NCBI GenBank assembly: GCA_013397695.1
Contig: VYZI01000134.1
Coordinates: 734,830-798,829, forward strand
Source: Centropus unirufus
Taxonomy: Eukaryota; Chordata; Aves; Cuculiformes; Centropidae
Direction of reading: 5' to 3'
Length of the DNA stretch: 64,000 bases
Position numbers and translations under genes: made by a program. The notes under the pieces were generated by a model, which saw only the letters and a list, made by a program, of their open reading frames with translations, made no database searches and was not told the DNA's origin. Below, piece after piece: positions 24,501 to 36,140 of this stretch; positions within the stretch are counted from its first letter, which is position 1, and each line of letters opens with the position of its first letter.

Positions 24501-26611
24501 GGTGAAAAAGCTCACAGAGAAGCATTTACTAATCAGCTGTTTTAAACCAACATCTATTTTCAGCTGTGAACCACAGAAACCGTGAATACAGCCTTTTTGA
24601 TATAAAGAGTTCCTCCTGAAGAACATGGTCTCATTGCAGAGGACACCAGTAGGGCCTTACAAAAGACCCCAGAGCAGTGCTCCCAAGCCTACATCTTCAA
24701 AGTCTTCGATCCCTAAATACAAACCCCAGGAAGCAGCCGATATGCTGGTAGGCATATAGCACCGCCTCAGAGCTGAATATTTCATCCACTGGACACGATT
24801 CCCCCAGGTTATCTGCACTGGTACTTTTTTAAGTAACTCCTAATTTATCAGCTGGACACAAAGCTGTAGGGAGAAAAAAAAACCCCAAACTACAGTACAG
24901 CGAATTATTTCATTACTATATGATTATTTATTAATGTTATGTTTTGAGTAAGGAAAGCAACTACAGAATCCCTCAGACACCAAATATGTTCCGTCCCCAG
25001 AATGCACAACTGTGCTTCCTTAAGTAAAGTTCAGCTTTACTTGCAAGGCTAAGCAAAAAGAAGATCCCTCCATAAGGATTTGTTCCCACTTTTTCAGAGG
25101 CACAATGCAGCTTTGAAAAATGACATTCTTACCAGCACTCCACCGATGATGGCAACGATTAATAACCCATCCCACGAAACGTGGCAGAGCAGCAGCAGCC
25201 AGACCACCAAGACCCTGTGCCACACACGCCTCCCAGCGCAGAGCTGTTTGCAGCCTCAAGTTCATTATCTGTGCTGTAACACTGTCTGCCCAGCAATCGC
25301 CCACTTCAGAGTAAACTAATAATGGAAAATAACTCAATCAAGATTTCGCTATTCCGGCAGCACACACAGAATGCCCAAACCAATGGGGTTTTTTTTATAT
25401 GGCATGTTACTCTTTGGTCTATATGCCAAAACCTACACTCTATTTGCAACACAACAAATGTCAGCAAGTATTTCTAGACCTGTATGATAGCAAAAATTGG
25501 ATGTTGTGTGCCTCAGACTTACTGAGAAAGCGATTCCAACACAAACTCCTACTCAGACATTTACTCCCCTGTTTTCCAGCTGTCTTCAGAAAGGTTAACC
25601 ACTTTCTGGCAGAATGCTTATCTGGTGAGTTTTCATCAATTCTCATCCTTGAGGCTGTGCCAGGGAGTCCTCACATGTGCCAAACCATAAAGCTGAGTCT
25701 CCACATGAGAAGTGGGAGCTACACTTGGTGTCACCGGTGCAACTCCCTACTAATTTTTCCAGCCTGTCATGTAGGTGAGCAACAAAACACACCCGCATCT
25801 TTTATTCACAAGCAGGTAAAATTTAACCTGCCATCACGCTAAGGTGAAATGTTAAAGATGAAGCACAAGCAGCCTTACATAATTCACCAGTGCGTGCTGA
25901 GTCAGCTGCATGTGTGACACTGTACGTGCAAAGTTTCAGTCCCGAATCCTGCAAGTGTCGTCAAATTACGCGCTCAATCAACTGTATGCATGTGCTGAAT
26001 CGGTAATACTTCCCTAATTTTGAGACAGAGGAAAAAAAAAACCATGAATACTGGCTATAGAATTAAATATCAATTACAGTATTTTAGCATACAGTTCTCC
26101 CCTCCGCAGAGACGTCTGGGAACGACTGATCAGAAATTAAAAAGCAATGTATGGGCCACATGGGCTGGACGGTATCTTTCCTGACACCCCGTGGCACCGA
26201 GGGGCTGATAAGCTGCTTGAGGGACACACAAGATAACTCCTGGACTTTCATTTTGGGGAACTGTTTCCCCTGAGCTTTTCTGGTGCTCCATGATGCACAG
26301 TGTGGGAAAAGCTAAGCATCTAAGACTTAAAAAAAACCCGACAATATCCCAACAGTATGCCTGCACCCCTGTCAAGTCATAACTTACACATTTTGTGGTA
26401 TGTGGTTTTGTTACCTCATACCAAACATCGTGATAATTACAAGAACCACACCTTTCATCTCGCGGACCTACAATATCACATTGATGCAACGTTAGACTCA
26501 CAATTTAAACTTCAGTGATCCTTTTTTCAGGTCGTTAGGCCTGTCTATTAAAACTTAATAAGCTGAAGCACGGGGGTAGGTTCGTTGTCCTCGACGCAGG
26601 GAAGGCACGCA
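21501..26611. other. Unique DNA upstream of the CpG island
   Basis: No repeats are recognised over 5 kb. Longer open frames are 25,399-25,842 (plus, 147 codons), 26,130-26,501 (minus, 123 codons) and 24,080-24,283 (minus, 67 codons with one hydrophobic run). None shows a motif I can assign. A exceeds T on the plus strand in much of this stretch. Confidence 0.5.
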
Positions 26612-27050
26612 TCTGTTGGAGCGAGGGGAGGGCCACAAAGATGATCAGGGGGCTAGAACACCTCCCATGCAAGGACAGGCTGAGGGAATTGGGATTGTTT
26701 AGACTTGGGAAGGATCCAGGGAGACCTTAAAGCAGCGTTCCAGTACTTCAAGGGGGCCTGTAGGAAAGCCAGGCAAGGGCTCTTTATCAGGACACGGGGG
26801 AATGGTTTTAAGCTGAAAGAGGGGAGATTTGGATTAGATATTAGGAATTTTTTTCCTGTGAGGGTGGCGAGGCACAGGCACAGGTTGGCCAGAGAAGTCA
26901 TGGATGCAGCATCCTTGGAGGCATTCCAGCACAAGGCTGGATGAGGCTGTGAGCAACCTGACCTAGCAGAACGTGTCCCTGCCCATGGCAGGGGGGTTGG
27001 AACTGGATGATCCTTAAGTTGCCTTCCAACCCAATCCATTCTAGGATTCC
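26612..27050 (+). mobile_element. CR1 LINE 3' fragment (group A) beside the CpG island
   Basis: The sense copy enters at 'ctgttggagcgaggggaggg' and continues 'aaagatgatcagggggctag', 'ctgcccatggcaggggggtt' and 'ggaactggatgatccttaag'. It ends 'caatccattctaggattcc', where the terminal octamer carries one change. It lies only about 170 bp from the start of the CpG island, so it marks the left edge of the promoter region. Confidence 0.94.
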
Positions 27051-27224
27051 ATGACTCCTTGGCGTGGTTTCCTACACTCCTAGTGAAGCACAGGAGTCTC
27101 CTGTCCGTGGGTCCTAACACAGGAGTCTCTAAGGTCCGTGAATCCTTAGAACTTTACCCTCAGATTCCAAAACTTGGTTTGCTTCAAAGGATTTGCTCAG
27201 TTTCCGCCACTTCAAGCACCGCAT

Positions 27225-28810
27225 TTTATTCCCGAGAAAGTGGAGCCGCGGAGGGGAGGGAGGCACCCGCGAAGCCCTGGCAGCACACCTGCCGGGGCTG
27301 CGCAGCCCAGGCGGGCCGGGCTGGACCCACGGACCAGCCGGACAGCCCCTTCCCGCCGTTCCCGAGGGACTGGAAGCGANNNNNNNNNNNNNNNNNNNNN
27401 NNNNNNNNNNNNNNNNNNNNNNNNNNNNNNNNNNNNNNNNNNNNNNNNNNNNNNNNNNNNNNNNNNNNNNNNNNNNNNNNNNNNNNNNNNNNNNNNNNNN
27501 NNNNNNNNNNNNNNNNNNNNNNNNNNNNNNNNNNNNNNNNNNNNNNNNNNNNNNNNNNNNNNNNNNNNNNNNNNNNNNNNNNNNNNNNNNNNNNNNNNNN
27601 NNNNNNNNNNNNNNNNNNNNNNNNNNNNNNNNNNNNNNNNNNNNNNNNNNNNNNNNNNNNNNNNNNNNNNNNNNNNNNNNNNNNNNNNNNNNNNNNNNNN
27701 NNNNNNNNNNNNNNNNNNNNNNNNNNNNNNNNNNNNNNNNNNNNNNNNNNNNNNNNNNNNNNNNNNNNNNNNNNNNNNNNNNNNNNNNNNNNNNNNNNNN
27801 NNNNNNNNNNNNNNNNNNNNNNNNNNNNNNNNNNNNNNNNNNNNNNNNNNNNNNNNNNNNNNNNNNNNNNNNNNNNNNNNNNNNNNNNNNNNNNNNNNNN
27901 NNNNNNNNNNNNNNNNNNNNNNNNNNNNNNNNNNNNNNNNNNNNNNNNNNNNNNNNNNNNNNNNNNNNNNNNNNNNNNNNNNNNNNNNNNNNNNNNNNNN
28001 NNNNNNNNNNNNNNNNNNNNNNNNNNNNNNNNNNNNNNNNNNNNNNNNNNNNNNNNNNNNNNNNNNNNNNNNNNNNNNNNNNNNNNNNNNNNNNNNNNNN
28101 NNNNNNNNNNNNNNNNNNNNNNNNNNNNNNNNNNNNNNNNNNNNNNNNNNNNNNNNNNNNNNNNNNNNNNNNNNNNNNNNNNNNNNNNNNNNNNNNNNNN
28201 NNNNNNNNNNNNNNNNNNNNNNNNNNNNNNNNNNNNNNNNNNNNNNNNNNNNNNNNNNNNNNNNGAGGCAGCCGCAGCTGGGAGGAGGGACCAGCGCGGC
28301 TCGGGAACAGCTGTGCTGCCCCGGCGGCGGGAGGAGCGGGCACCGCGCCGCGGGGTCGGAGGGAGGCGAGGAGGGCGCGCCCCGCCCTTAACTTTCACCC
28401 CCGGTGGCTCCTGCGGGCGGCGCCGGGGGCTGCGGCGGGAGGAGGGAGCCGCTCCCGGGGCGGCGCGTGCTGCGGCGGGGAATGTGGCACCCGCCCCCGG
28501 ACCCCGGCGCTCACCTCGGCTGCGTGGCGACCAGCCCGCCAGGGGGGCTACAGCCAAGGGGCGGTCGCTGCCTGCCCCCCAGGGAGCCGAGGTCGCCAGC
28601 CCAGCCCGGGCACCTGCGTGCCCGGGGGCCTCTCGCCCGCCTCCCCGCCAGGTGGGCTCAGACCCCTCCGAGCAGCCGGGTGCTTCCCGCCTTCTCCCGG
28701 GCCTTCCCGCCTTCTCCGTGCCCGCTGGAGCGGGGCAGGGGCGGGAGGCTGCAGCCCCGGGGGAGCCGGTGGCACAGGTCGCGCGCAGCTTGCTCCCGAA
28801 GCCCACTTTG
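27225..28810. promoter_or_regulatory. CpG island, probable (possibly two-way) promoter
   Basis: Both flanks of the N gap are extremely GC- and CpG-rich compared with the rest of the window. The visible parts are 27,225-27,379 and 28,265-28,810. Sp1-type GC boxes are visible at 28,381-28,387 (CCCGCCC), 28,457-28,463 (GGGGCGG) and 28,558-28,564 (GGGGCGG). No TATA box is evident. On the minus strand GAG followed by GTGAGC at 28,515/28,514 is a near-consensus splice donor, so a leftward first exon may end there. On the plus strand CAG followed by GTGGGC near 28,650 is a weaker donor. The opposite A/T skews on either side suggest transcription in both directions. The gene or genes served cannot be named from this sequence. 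Confidence 0.8.
27380..28264. other. Assembly gap (885 N)
   Basis: A run of 885 N sits in the middle of the CpG island. GC-rich sequence of this kind is often lost in short-read avian assemblies. Any transcription start site or first coding exon here is invisible. The very long open frames crossing it on both strands (up to 596 codons) exist only because N contains no stop codons. The true gap length is unknown if the N count is a placeholder. Confidence 0.99.
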
Positions 28811-29280
28811 ACTTTTTGTCTCCAGAAAGCTATTCAGCAGAGAGCCTGACTGATTAATTGATTTTAATGAAGGTCTCCCTAGGCTCAAATTTGCAGACAG
28901 CCTTATTTAAAATTAAAAGGGAAAAAAAAAAAAAAAGTGAGAGATTGCTTGTCAGGAAGGCTCTATTTTTTTCCCCCACAACTTCTGCTCTAAAATTGTC
29001 TCTTTTCCATATTTATATGGTTGTACAATATTATTAATAGTTTTGAGTGAAAGTGTGACTAAAAAAAGCCTCAACATCTGCATAAGGCTCTCCTAATGGT
29101 ACAGACATGAGCGATTCTGCTGATCCCAGTCACGAGTAGCAGTCCTAGGCTGTCCTCGTCTCTGTAAAATTAAGCGCGTACATAAGAATAAGCAGAGTCC
29201 TTGCCTGTTTTATTTACTGTGTTGCAGGTGGGGATGATCCTAGCATTGCTGCGGTAGCCAAAGAATAGCAGTGCCTAAAT
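28811..29280. other. AT-rich spacer right of the CpG island
   Basis: GC content falls abruptly here. A 15-base A run occupies 28,922-28,936. No gene or repeat is recognised before the next CR1. Confidence 0.6.
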
Positions 29281-29592
29281 CACGGAATCATGGAATGGTT
29301 TGGGTTGGAAGGGACCTTAAATACCATCTGGTTCCACACCGCTGCCTCAGGCAGGGACACCTTCCACTAAATCAGGCTGCTCAAAGCCTCATCCAACCTG
29401 GCCTTGAACACCTCCAGAGATGGGGCATATCCGTGATATGTCTGGGCAACCTTTGCCAGTGCCTCACTACCCTTGCAGTAAAATATTTCTTCCTAGTATA
29501 TTAGGAATATCTTCCTAATATCTAAGTTACTCCTCATCCTGTCACTGCACTCCCTGATTAAGAACCCCTCCTCAGCTTTTCTCTAGCCCCTC
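29281..29592 (-). mobile_element. CR1 LINE 3' fragment (group A), minus strand
   Basis: The antisense copy begins 'cacggaatcatggaatggtt' and continues 'ggttggaagggaccttaaat', 'caggcagggacaccttcc' and 'ggccttgaacacctccagag'. A small local repeat, 'cttcctagtatattagg' next to 'cttcctaatat', lies around 29,500. The element ends in 'ctcctcagcttttctctag'. Confidence 0.92.
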
Positions 29593-32365
29593 TGAAAATG
29601 CAGTGGAACGGCTAGTGAATGGAAAGAGGACTACTTGCCCATTTGCTTAAAGCATGAATAATCCTGGGGCTGGTTCCTAGTGTCCTGTGTACCAGCAAAT
29701 CTATCATTCCTGGAGACAAATCAAGCTTTATCTTGCAGCTTATTTTAGTCATCATCTTGCATATTCACCTTCATATATTTCTGTCTTTCTTCCAAATGCA
29801 TATTTCTTCATGTATTAATCCACTCAATCTAGTTTATATGAAATAAAATCAAGCATACGCTGTATTTTCTAGAGGAAAAAAACTAACCATCATGTGAAGA
29901 AGCCTTCTCTTACTTTGAGACCTAGAACTAGAGTTTATAAGTAGAGTTTGCACAGCCATGGGATGCTGTAACAATACTGTAGTGTTTGCATTTAAGAAAA
30001 AAAAAAAAGGTAATATGGACACACAGTAGGCTGCAGTAGATTTTCAGGGTTGACTGTGGTCATCCTGTAGTCTAAGAGGGCTGGAGAACTGCTGCTGTAA
30101 TGCATTTCATGAAAACATGTAATGCTTTTGAATAACAGAGAAGGACTTGGTATCAGACATCTGTAATTTGACCCACCTGTTTCAAGCATCAGTATATCAC
30201 AGGTTACTATTCTTATTTCACTGGCTTTCTGATGTTATGGAAGGAACTTTCTCACTGCGAGTTGACTGAGCAAAGGAGGATTTGTTCCTGATTAAGACCA
30301 CGATCTTGGAAACTCATGTCACGCAAGCTGCTGCCATGAACAATGCTGCAAAATCAGGTGTTTGCAAATGGATCAAGATATAAAGCAATAAATGGCAAGC
30401 GGGGAAGAGGAGTAAAATGGTAAGCTAAGCATCTTCTCTAAACATTTGCAGTTTTGAGATTAATTTGTGCAGTCAGACACATAGGCCGTTTTCAAACTAG
30501 TGGTTTTGATAAGTGTAAATCCTCAGCGTTGTTAGCAATATCAGGACCATAGATTCTACGTTTCTGTTTGCATATGAGTAGGCGCTCTCATTGAGAGTCG
30601 ATCACCAGCATAATTCAAACACAATTTCTAAGGCATGAAATCAAGATTAATCAGAATGAGTATTAAATGTAAAAATACCATGTGGCTGATCTGTCAAGGT
30701 CAACAAGTGCGTGATTTAGTTTATATGTTATAAAACGAAACTGTGATGGACATTGGGTTGGTATCAATAACTTTTAATTGTTATTAATAAAGAACACTGG
30801 CTACCTACCAAGAAATCAGAGTAATTTTGTCACTGTCAAATATTAAACATTCATGCTTTACCACCTGCTAGTAATAGACAATGTAATGATTGCTTTCTGA
30901 TGTGTGAACTTGTTCAGTTAGCTGCAGGTCTCTTTTCATTCATTGTTTGCTAAACTCCGTGGATTTTGAGACCTTTTCAGCTAGGGAAAGCACTTAACTC
31001 TTGAAGCAGTTGAGAAGAACTGAAAAGTCAGGAGTTTTTCAGTGTCCCATAGGGTGAGGATTCAGGTCAGTATCTTTTTATGTAAGTACTCCTTCTACTC
31101 TGCAGGACTTGATTTTGTAGATATTCAGCTTTACTGGCTTCATTAGAAGTTAGGATAGTTAAACCACATCTTCTTTTTTTTCCTTCCCCCTTATGATTTA
31201 AGCAATTGGAACAGTCTTGCTGTTGATTTTGTCCCCTTCTGTAAAGTCAGAGGGGGTTTCTTCCCATCATTGTTAAGGGCCTTCTGCCCCTGGTCTTAGT
31301 GTCAGGGCTTGCCCTGCACATTATGGCGCATTATGTCTTGCTAACAAGTAATGTTTGGAGAAAGAATATGTACTCTTGCCCGTGTACTTTTCTTTCATTG
31401 AGTATCTTGGAGACAGAGTAGTTTTATCAATCTCTTCTCAGCAATTTACCCAATCCAATGTATTTTAAAGTTCTATATTATTAACGATAATTTTCTTATT
31501 CAAGCTTTATGAGGGTAAAGAACTAGGGTATCCATATGACAAACAGGCAAGCTAAGTGCTCAGAAGTTGCTCCTGTCATTTGGTTCTGTGGGAGAAGTAA
31601 ATAGAAATTGGACCCAAGTGATTTGTCAAGCCAAGGCTAATTGCTGAGTAGATCCATTTCAGGGATGATAATAGCTGCCTTGAAAGATACTTCAAATAAA
31701 TGGAGCTGAGAAAAAGCTGAAATAGCTGGTAGGCCTTGTTTTATTTGTTTCCAAAGAAGTTATTTTGAAGGCCTCTGAGACCCTTAGTTTAACAATCATC
31801 TCAGCTTGGGTAGACTCTTGGGCACGGCTGAGAGCAGGGCTGCTTGTGAGAAGGATTTGCTGCTGCTATTCAGATCTCAGTACAAGGCTGAGGGGCTGAT
31901 TAGATTTCTAGATCATCTGATAATCTGCTTATAAATGTATATGTTAAGACTGCATTGTTTCTTCACTAGCTTCATAGCTTTGTGCCGCATTTCAAGTCCA
32001 TTTTGATAAAGTGAGAAACATGTTCAGAATAATTTTAATTAATTTCTTCCTTAAACAGGTGATTTATGGTCTTGGTTCCCTTATCTCCTTAGACAATCTT
32101 GCTCTAAGACCTTTTGCAATTACTTTTGACTGCAGGTCTTTCTAATAACCATTTTTTACTAACAACGTGGTTATATTCTGGTAATTAACTGCTGTAGCTG
32201 CTGGGCCTTATCTGAGGATAGAGTGCTACCAACCACTCATACCGTTCTGGATTCCTGGAAGCTGATTATTCTGTCCCGTTGCTCTCTGGTAGGCTAGAGG
32301 TCTGAATCTGATAGGCTTGCTAGTTGCCATTGTTGATGCTTTGAGGTTGATAAGACTTTTATTGA

Positions 32366-32390
32366 AGATACCACCCCTCTGGTGGTATCT
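32366..32390. repeat. Perfect inverted repeat, 10-bp arms, 5-bp loop
   Basis: Left arm AGATACCACC (32,366-32,375), loop CCTCT, right arm GGTGGTATCT (32,381-32,390). A partial third copy, GGTGGT, follows directly. It could be a protein-binding dyad or chance. Confidence 0.85.
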
Positions 32391-34474
32391 GGTGGTCAAA
32401 CAGTAAGGAAAAGTTAATACTTGCTTCACGGTCCTATTTAAAGCATAGTTGAAGTACTTGTTTTCAGCTGCATTTTTAGAAGTGGAGTGTTACCGAGAAG
32501 ATTGTTGTGACTTTTGCACAAGGACGACATGAATAAATGATTTTTTTAAAAAAAAAAATCAGTCTTCCTACAGTTCTGATTTTTTCCCCATTGAAGTCAT
32601 ACTTGAAAGTCTCTACTTATGTTTGTTCTAAAGAAAAAAAACCAAACCAAGGTTAATTGGATATTACAAAGAAATAGTTGGCAACAACTGCTAAAAAATT
32701 ACTGATTCATTTTTTCAATGACAAATTTAATGTTTGTTTCTTCTTGCCTCTGCATACCGGCTATATAAGAAATGTCACACAATTTGAAGGGACAGACATA
32801 TCAGTGCTGCAAAATCATTATACAAGTAAAACATATTTATGCAGTGTGTCACGAGAATCCTATTTTTAAGTTATACTGCTAAATTACTTTTCTCTTGGCA
32901 GTGCACTATGTAGCTTCAGGGTGCAATGGAAGAACATAACGTTAAGCTGGGAAAACACTGTTATTCCCCACTAGTTCCAGATGCCCCAAAACGATAGATA
33001 GAAATCCTGCTTAGTTGAACTTTCTGAGAGATTTTCACATTTTCAGAAGGACAAAGCTTCAGCTAAACAGATCAAAACTGCCTCTGTATTTCCAGTTACC
33101 TCTAACCTAGAAAAAAAAATAGTCATTTTGTCTACTTCTGGAAATCTGGAGTTAACACAGCTTTCTAGCAAAAACCATTGTTATAGTGTTAGTCAGCCTT
33201 GGAATTACAAAACGCAAGGTATTTCAATAGTCTCTTGTAAGAACCCACAATTACATAGGTATTCAATAACCTACTCTATTCTTACTATGGGATATAGTGG
33301 AATGCTTTACTAAAACCCTTTAGGTTGTTTCGTGCACATAGTCAATGGTAATTAGCATATACTTTAAAAAATAACTGGCTAGAAAAATAACAGAATTTGG
33401 TAAGTTTCTCTTAATGAAAAGCAAACTTGTTCTTTAATCAAGGTTAGCCATCGAGTGACCTTTTCAATTTAACATCTTCTACAGCATCTCAAAAATGCCA
33501 ATGTCTATAACTCTGAAATTTTTGCTTTTTTCCCTAAGTTGAGTAACTCTAAATTGAATACCCAAGATGTAACCAGATTTCATGGCATCTACTGACATCA
33601 TAATTCACAAAGTGATTTAAAAAAGGCAAATTTATTCCAAAATAAATATAATTAATAATATATTAATCAAGTTATAGTATCATTTTCACAAAAACAAATC
33701 CTAAATTAGAACGAGCGCTTCCTAGTTTTCTTTGTTTGGTGTAAAAGTGTCATCACAACTGCCGCAGTGTCAATCTCTTATCCTCTCACCCTGAAGATCA
33801 TTTAGGATGCTATAGTTACAGGACAATATAAAACAGACCTAAGGCAGCTGTAACTTACGTCAGTGATGTGCGCTATGAAGACATGGAATACAAGTTCATT
33901 GTGGTTTAGTGACATCCCATGTTTTCCTTCCTCTTCTATCATTCCTCTCCCCCAAATCTAAATTTACCTAGGAAAATCCAGCTCCTTCGTTTCTGTATCT
34001 CCCAGTCACAGGGAGCTGTGTGTATTAGAGCTGCACATTCAGAACAGTCTCTTCTGTTTAGCCAGAGAATTTCCTATTCAAAAAATTCTTCATTCAGCCA
34101 AGAATACGGGTGATAGGGAGAATTTTGTGCTGTGGCATAGATGCCAGCAAAACCACACTTCCTAAATTGTACCTAGAGTTGGAGAATCCCCGGTGTTTGA
34201 GCAGGTAATTACACAGGGAATTATTCCTGTTCTTAAAAGACATTGCCTTTCTTATTTCTTAAGTTAGATTAGGGAGAAGGCTTTGGCATGATGTTAACTT
34301 TCAGCACTAGGAATGATTTGCGGTCTCTAAGAAAAGGAGATCAGGTAACTTTGGAACAGGAGGCTTGGCAATCATTGACTGTGGGGATCCACAGTTCAGA
34401 ATAAGTTCCAGTTTTAAATAGAATAAAAACCCCATCTTATTAAACCTCGCAAGTGATGTTCTGTGGTGAATGAG

Positions 34475-34549
34475 CTGTCAGAAGATCAGCTGCAAGAATA
34501 TTACGAATCCCTTGCAAGCCCCGCCGAGGGTGGTTTGTCAAATGAACAG
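34475..34549 (+). CDS. Possible internal exon, plus strand (unidentified)
   Basis: This 75-base segment is 25 whole codons. The product starts LSEDQLQEYYESLASPAEGG and ends NEQ just before the donor CAG/GTAGTC. The sequence is acidic and helix-like, and the CCCCGCCGAGGG stretch keeps CpG in an otherwise AT-rich region. The weakness is the left side. An in-frame TGA lies at 34,454, and the only fitting acceptor, 'gtggtgaatgag', lacks a pyrimidine tract. Without splicing, the frame would run on to a TAA at 34,567. The strand agrees with the T-over-A skew. Not recognised. Confidence 0.22.
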
Positions 34550-35440
34550 GTAGTCCTCGTGACAGCTTAAATCAGAGATACAAATAACACGCCTGTTACC
34601 GTCACATCGATTGCGAGGGCTGAATATGGCCACCACCATTCTGCACAGAAGAACAGATGAACATCAACTATTGAAAATGCATGTGGTTCTCCAGTAGCAG
34701 CTAAGGATGTATGAAGAGACTCTGCCCCCCCCACTGAGTGGGTTGCTATACATTGTTTACTTGTAATCACCTGTTCAAATCCACAGATACTTTGCAGCAC
34801 TAGAAGTAAATACTGAAGAGGAAAAAAAAAAAAAGTAGTAAAATCTCTGGAATACTAAAATGTAATATTAAAATGATGCCATGCAAAAAAATGCCAAAAT
34901 GAGGAAGAAACTCCTGGGTTAATAGGATGGTAGTAAGAAAAAATCAAAAGGAATGGGGAGAAAATGTGAAAGGCTGTTTGAGAGAAACAGAGTAAAGGAC
35001 AGATGATCAGAGCTGGGGATCTAACACTTCCCCAAAGTCAGTATTTGCTGTCTGCCGTCCCAGGAAAGTGCCAAGAAGACCCAAAGGCTGTGCCTTCAGA
35101 GGAATGCGTGGTTCTGATGGCTCAAGTGTTCTTCTGATACCTTTCCATGTGTACTACATCATAAACCTTATGTTAAAAACGTTGGCATGTTTCCACAAAA
35201 TTTATCCTTCTAATCTCCAGAACAATGTGTAAGGGCTGGAAGACACAAAGTACATAATTACTTGTAATCCTCACTCATTTTGTGTGTATTCTGACTTGTA
35301 TATACCCACTGGCTTCAGTGTGATTTTGGGTATTCAGTGCTTTGCCGAATTTCATCTGTAAACAGCTGCAGAAGCTCCTGCTTTACATAAACAAAAAACT
35401 AACTCATCATAGTCTCAGCAAGACATGGATCTGCTTTATA

Positions 35441-35455
35441 AACAAACAAACAAAA
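35441..35455. repeat. Short (AAAC)n microsatellite
   Basis: About three and a half AAAC units ('aacaaacaaacaaaa'). Simple-sequence repeat with no further significance seen. Confidence 0.8.
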
Positions 35456-35602
35456 ATGCCTGAGCATAATGCAGTATTTGGAAACAAACTTGGACATCAT
35501 TCACTCATCAGAAAGAAGCTAACATGCCTCTATATTAGATGCCAGGAACTCCTAGTGAGGGAAGGCATGAAATAAAAGGCGATAGATTTGTGGTATTCTA
35601 TA

Positions 35603-36140
35603 AAATCATAGCATCACCAGGCTGTAAAAGACCTCTGAAATCATCGAGTCCACCCGTACCTGTCCACTACTAAACCACATCCTTAAGTACCTTCTCTACC
35701 CGTCCTTTAAACACATCCAGGGATGGGGATTCCACCACCTCTCTGGGCAGCCTCTGCCAGGCTGATGACCATTTTGGTGAAGAATTTTTTCCTGATGTCC
35801 AATCTAAACCTGCCCTGGTGTAGCTTGAGGCCATTCCCCCTTGTCCTATCACCTGTCACTTGGGAGAAGAGACCAGCACTCGCCTCTCCACACCCTCCTT
35901 TCAGGCAGTTGGAGGCAGTGAGAAGGTCTCCCCTCAGCTTCCTCCAGGCTGAACAACCCCAGTTCCCTCAGCCGCTCCTCGTAAGGCTTGTTCTCCAGCC
36001 CCTTCTCCAGCTTTGTTGCTCTTCTCTGGATGCGCTCCAGAACCTCAACATCCTATTAGTGAGGGGCTCAGAACTGAATACAGGATTCAAAGTGAATTCA
36101 AATTTGGGGCCCTCACTATGAGAAGGACATTAAGGTTTTA
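35603..36140 (-). mobile_element. CR1 LINE 3' fragment (group B) with fold-back at its 5' end
   Basis: The antisense copy starts 'aaatcatagcatcaccagg' and runs through 'cctctgccaggctgatgacc' to 'agaactgaatacaggattc' at about 36,095. A further piece at 36,101-36,140 then follows in the opposite orientation ('aatttggggccctcactatg', 'agaaggacattaaggttt'). This repeats, inverted, CR1 sequence already present at 36,041-36,080. A 5' inversion of this kind is a known product of LINE integration. Confidence 0.92.

Larger units (their letters stand above)
29593..35602. other. T-rich unique DNA, probable first intron of a rightward transcript
   Basis: Six kilobases without a recognised repeat. T clearly exceeds A on the plus strand (77 A to 139 T in a 360-base hand count from 31,081). 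It contains the inverted repeat at 32,366-32,390, AT-rich sequence near 33,640-33,670, and the splice-bounded plus-strand segment at 34,475-34,549. Confidence 0.5.

Noticed and set aside
25399..25842. 147-codon plus-strand open frame
   Set aside because: No motif, signal peptide or family resemblance that I can support. Probably chance.
27059..28857. Very long open frames on both strands (up to 596 codons) across the CpG island
   Set aside because: They run through 885 N. Gap characters contain no stops, and GC-rich flanks rarely contain stops either. No domain is visible in the real parts.
28922..28936. Poly(A) run as a retroposed gene tail
   Set aside because: No intronless coding sequence or SINE precedes it. 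A runs of this length are common in the window.
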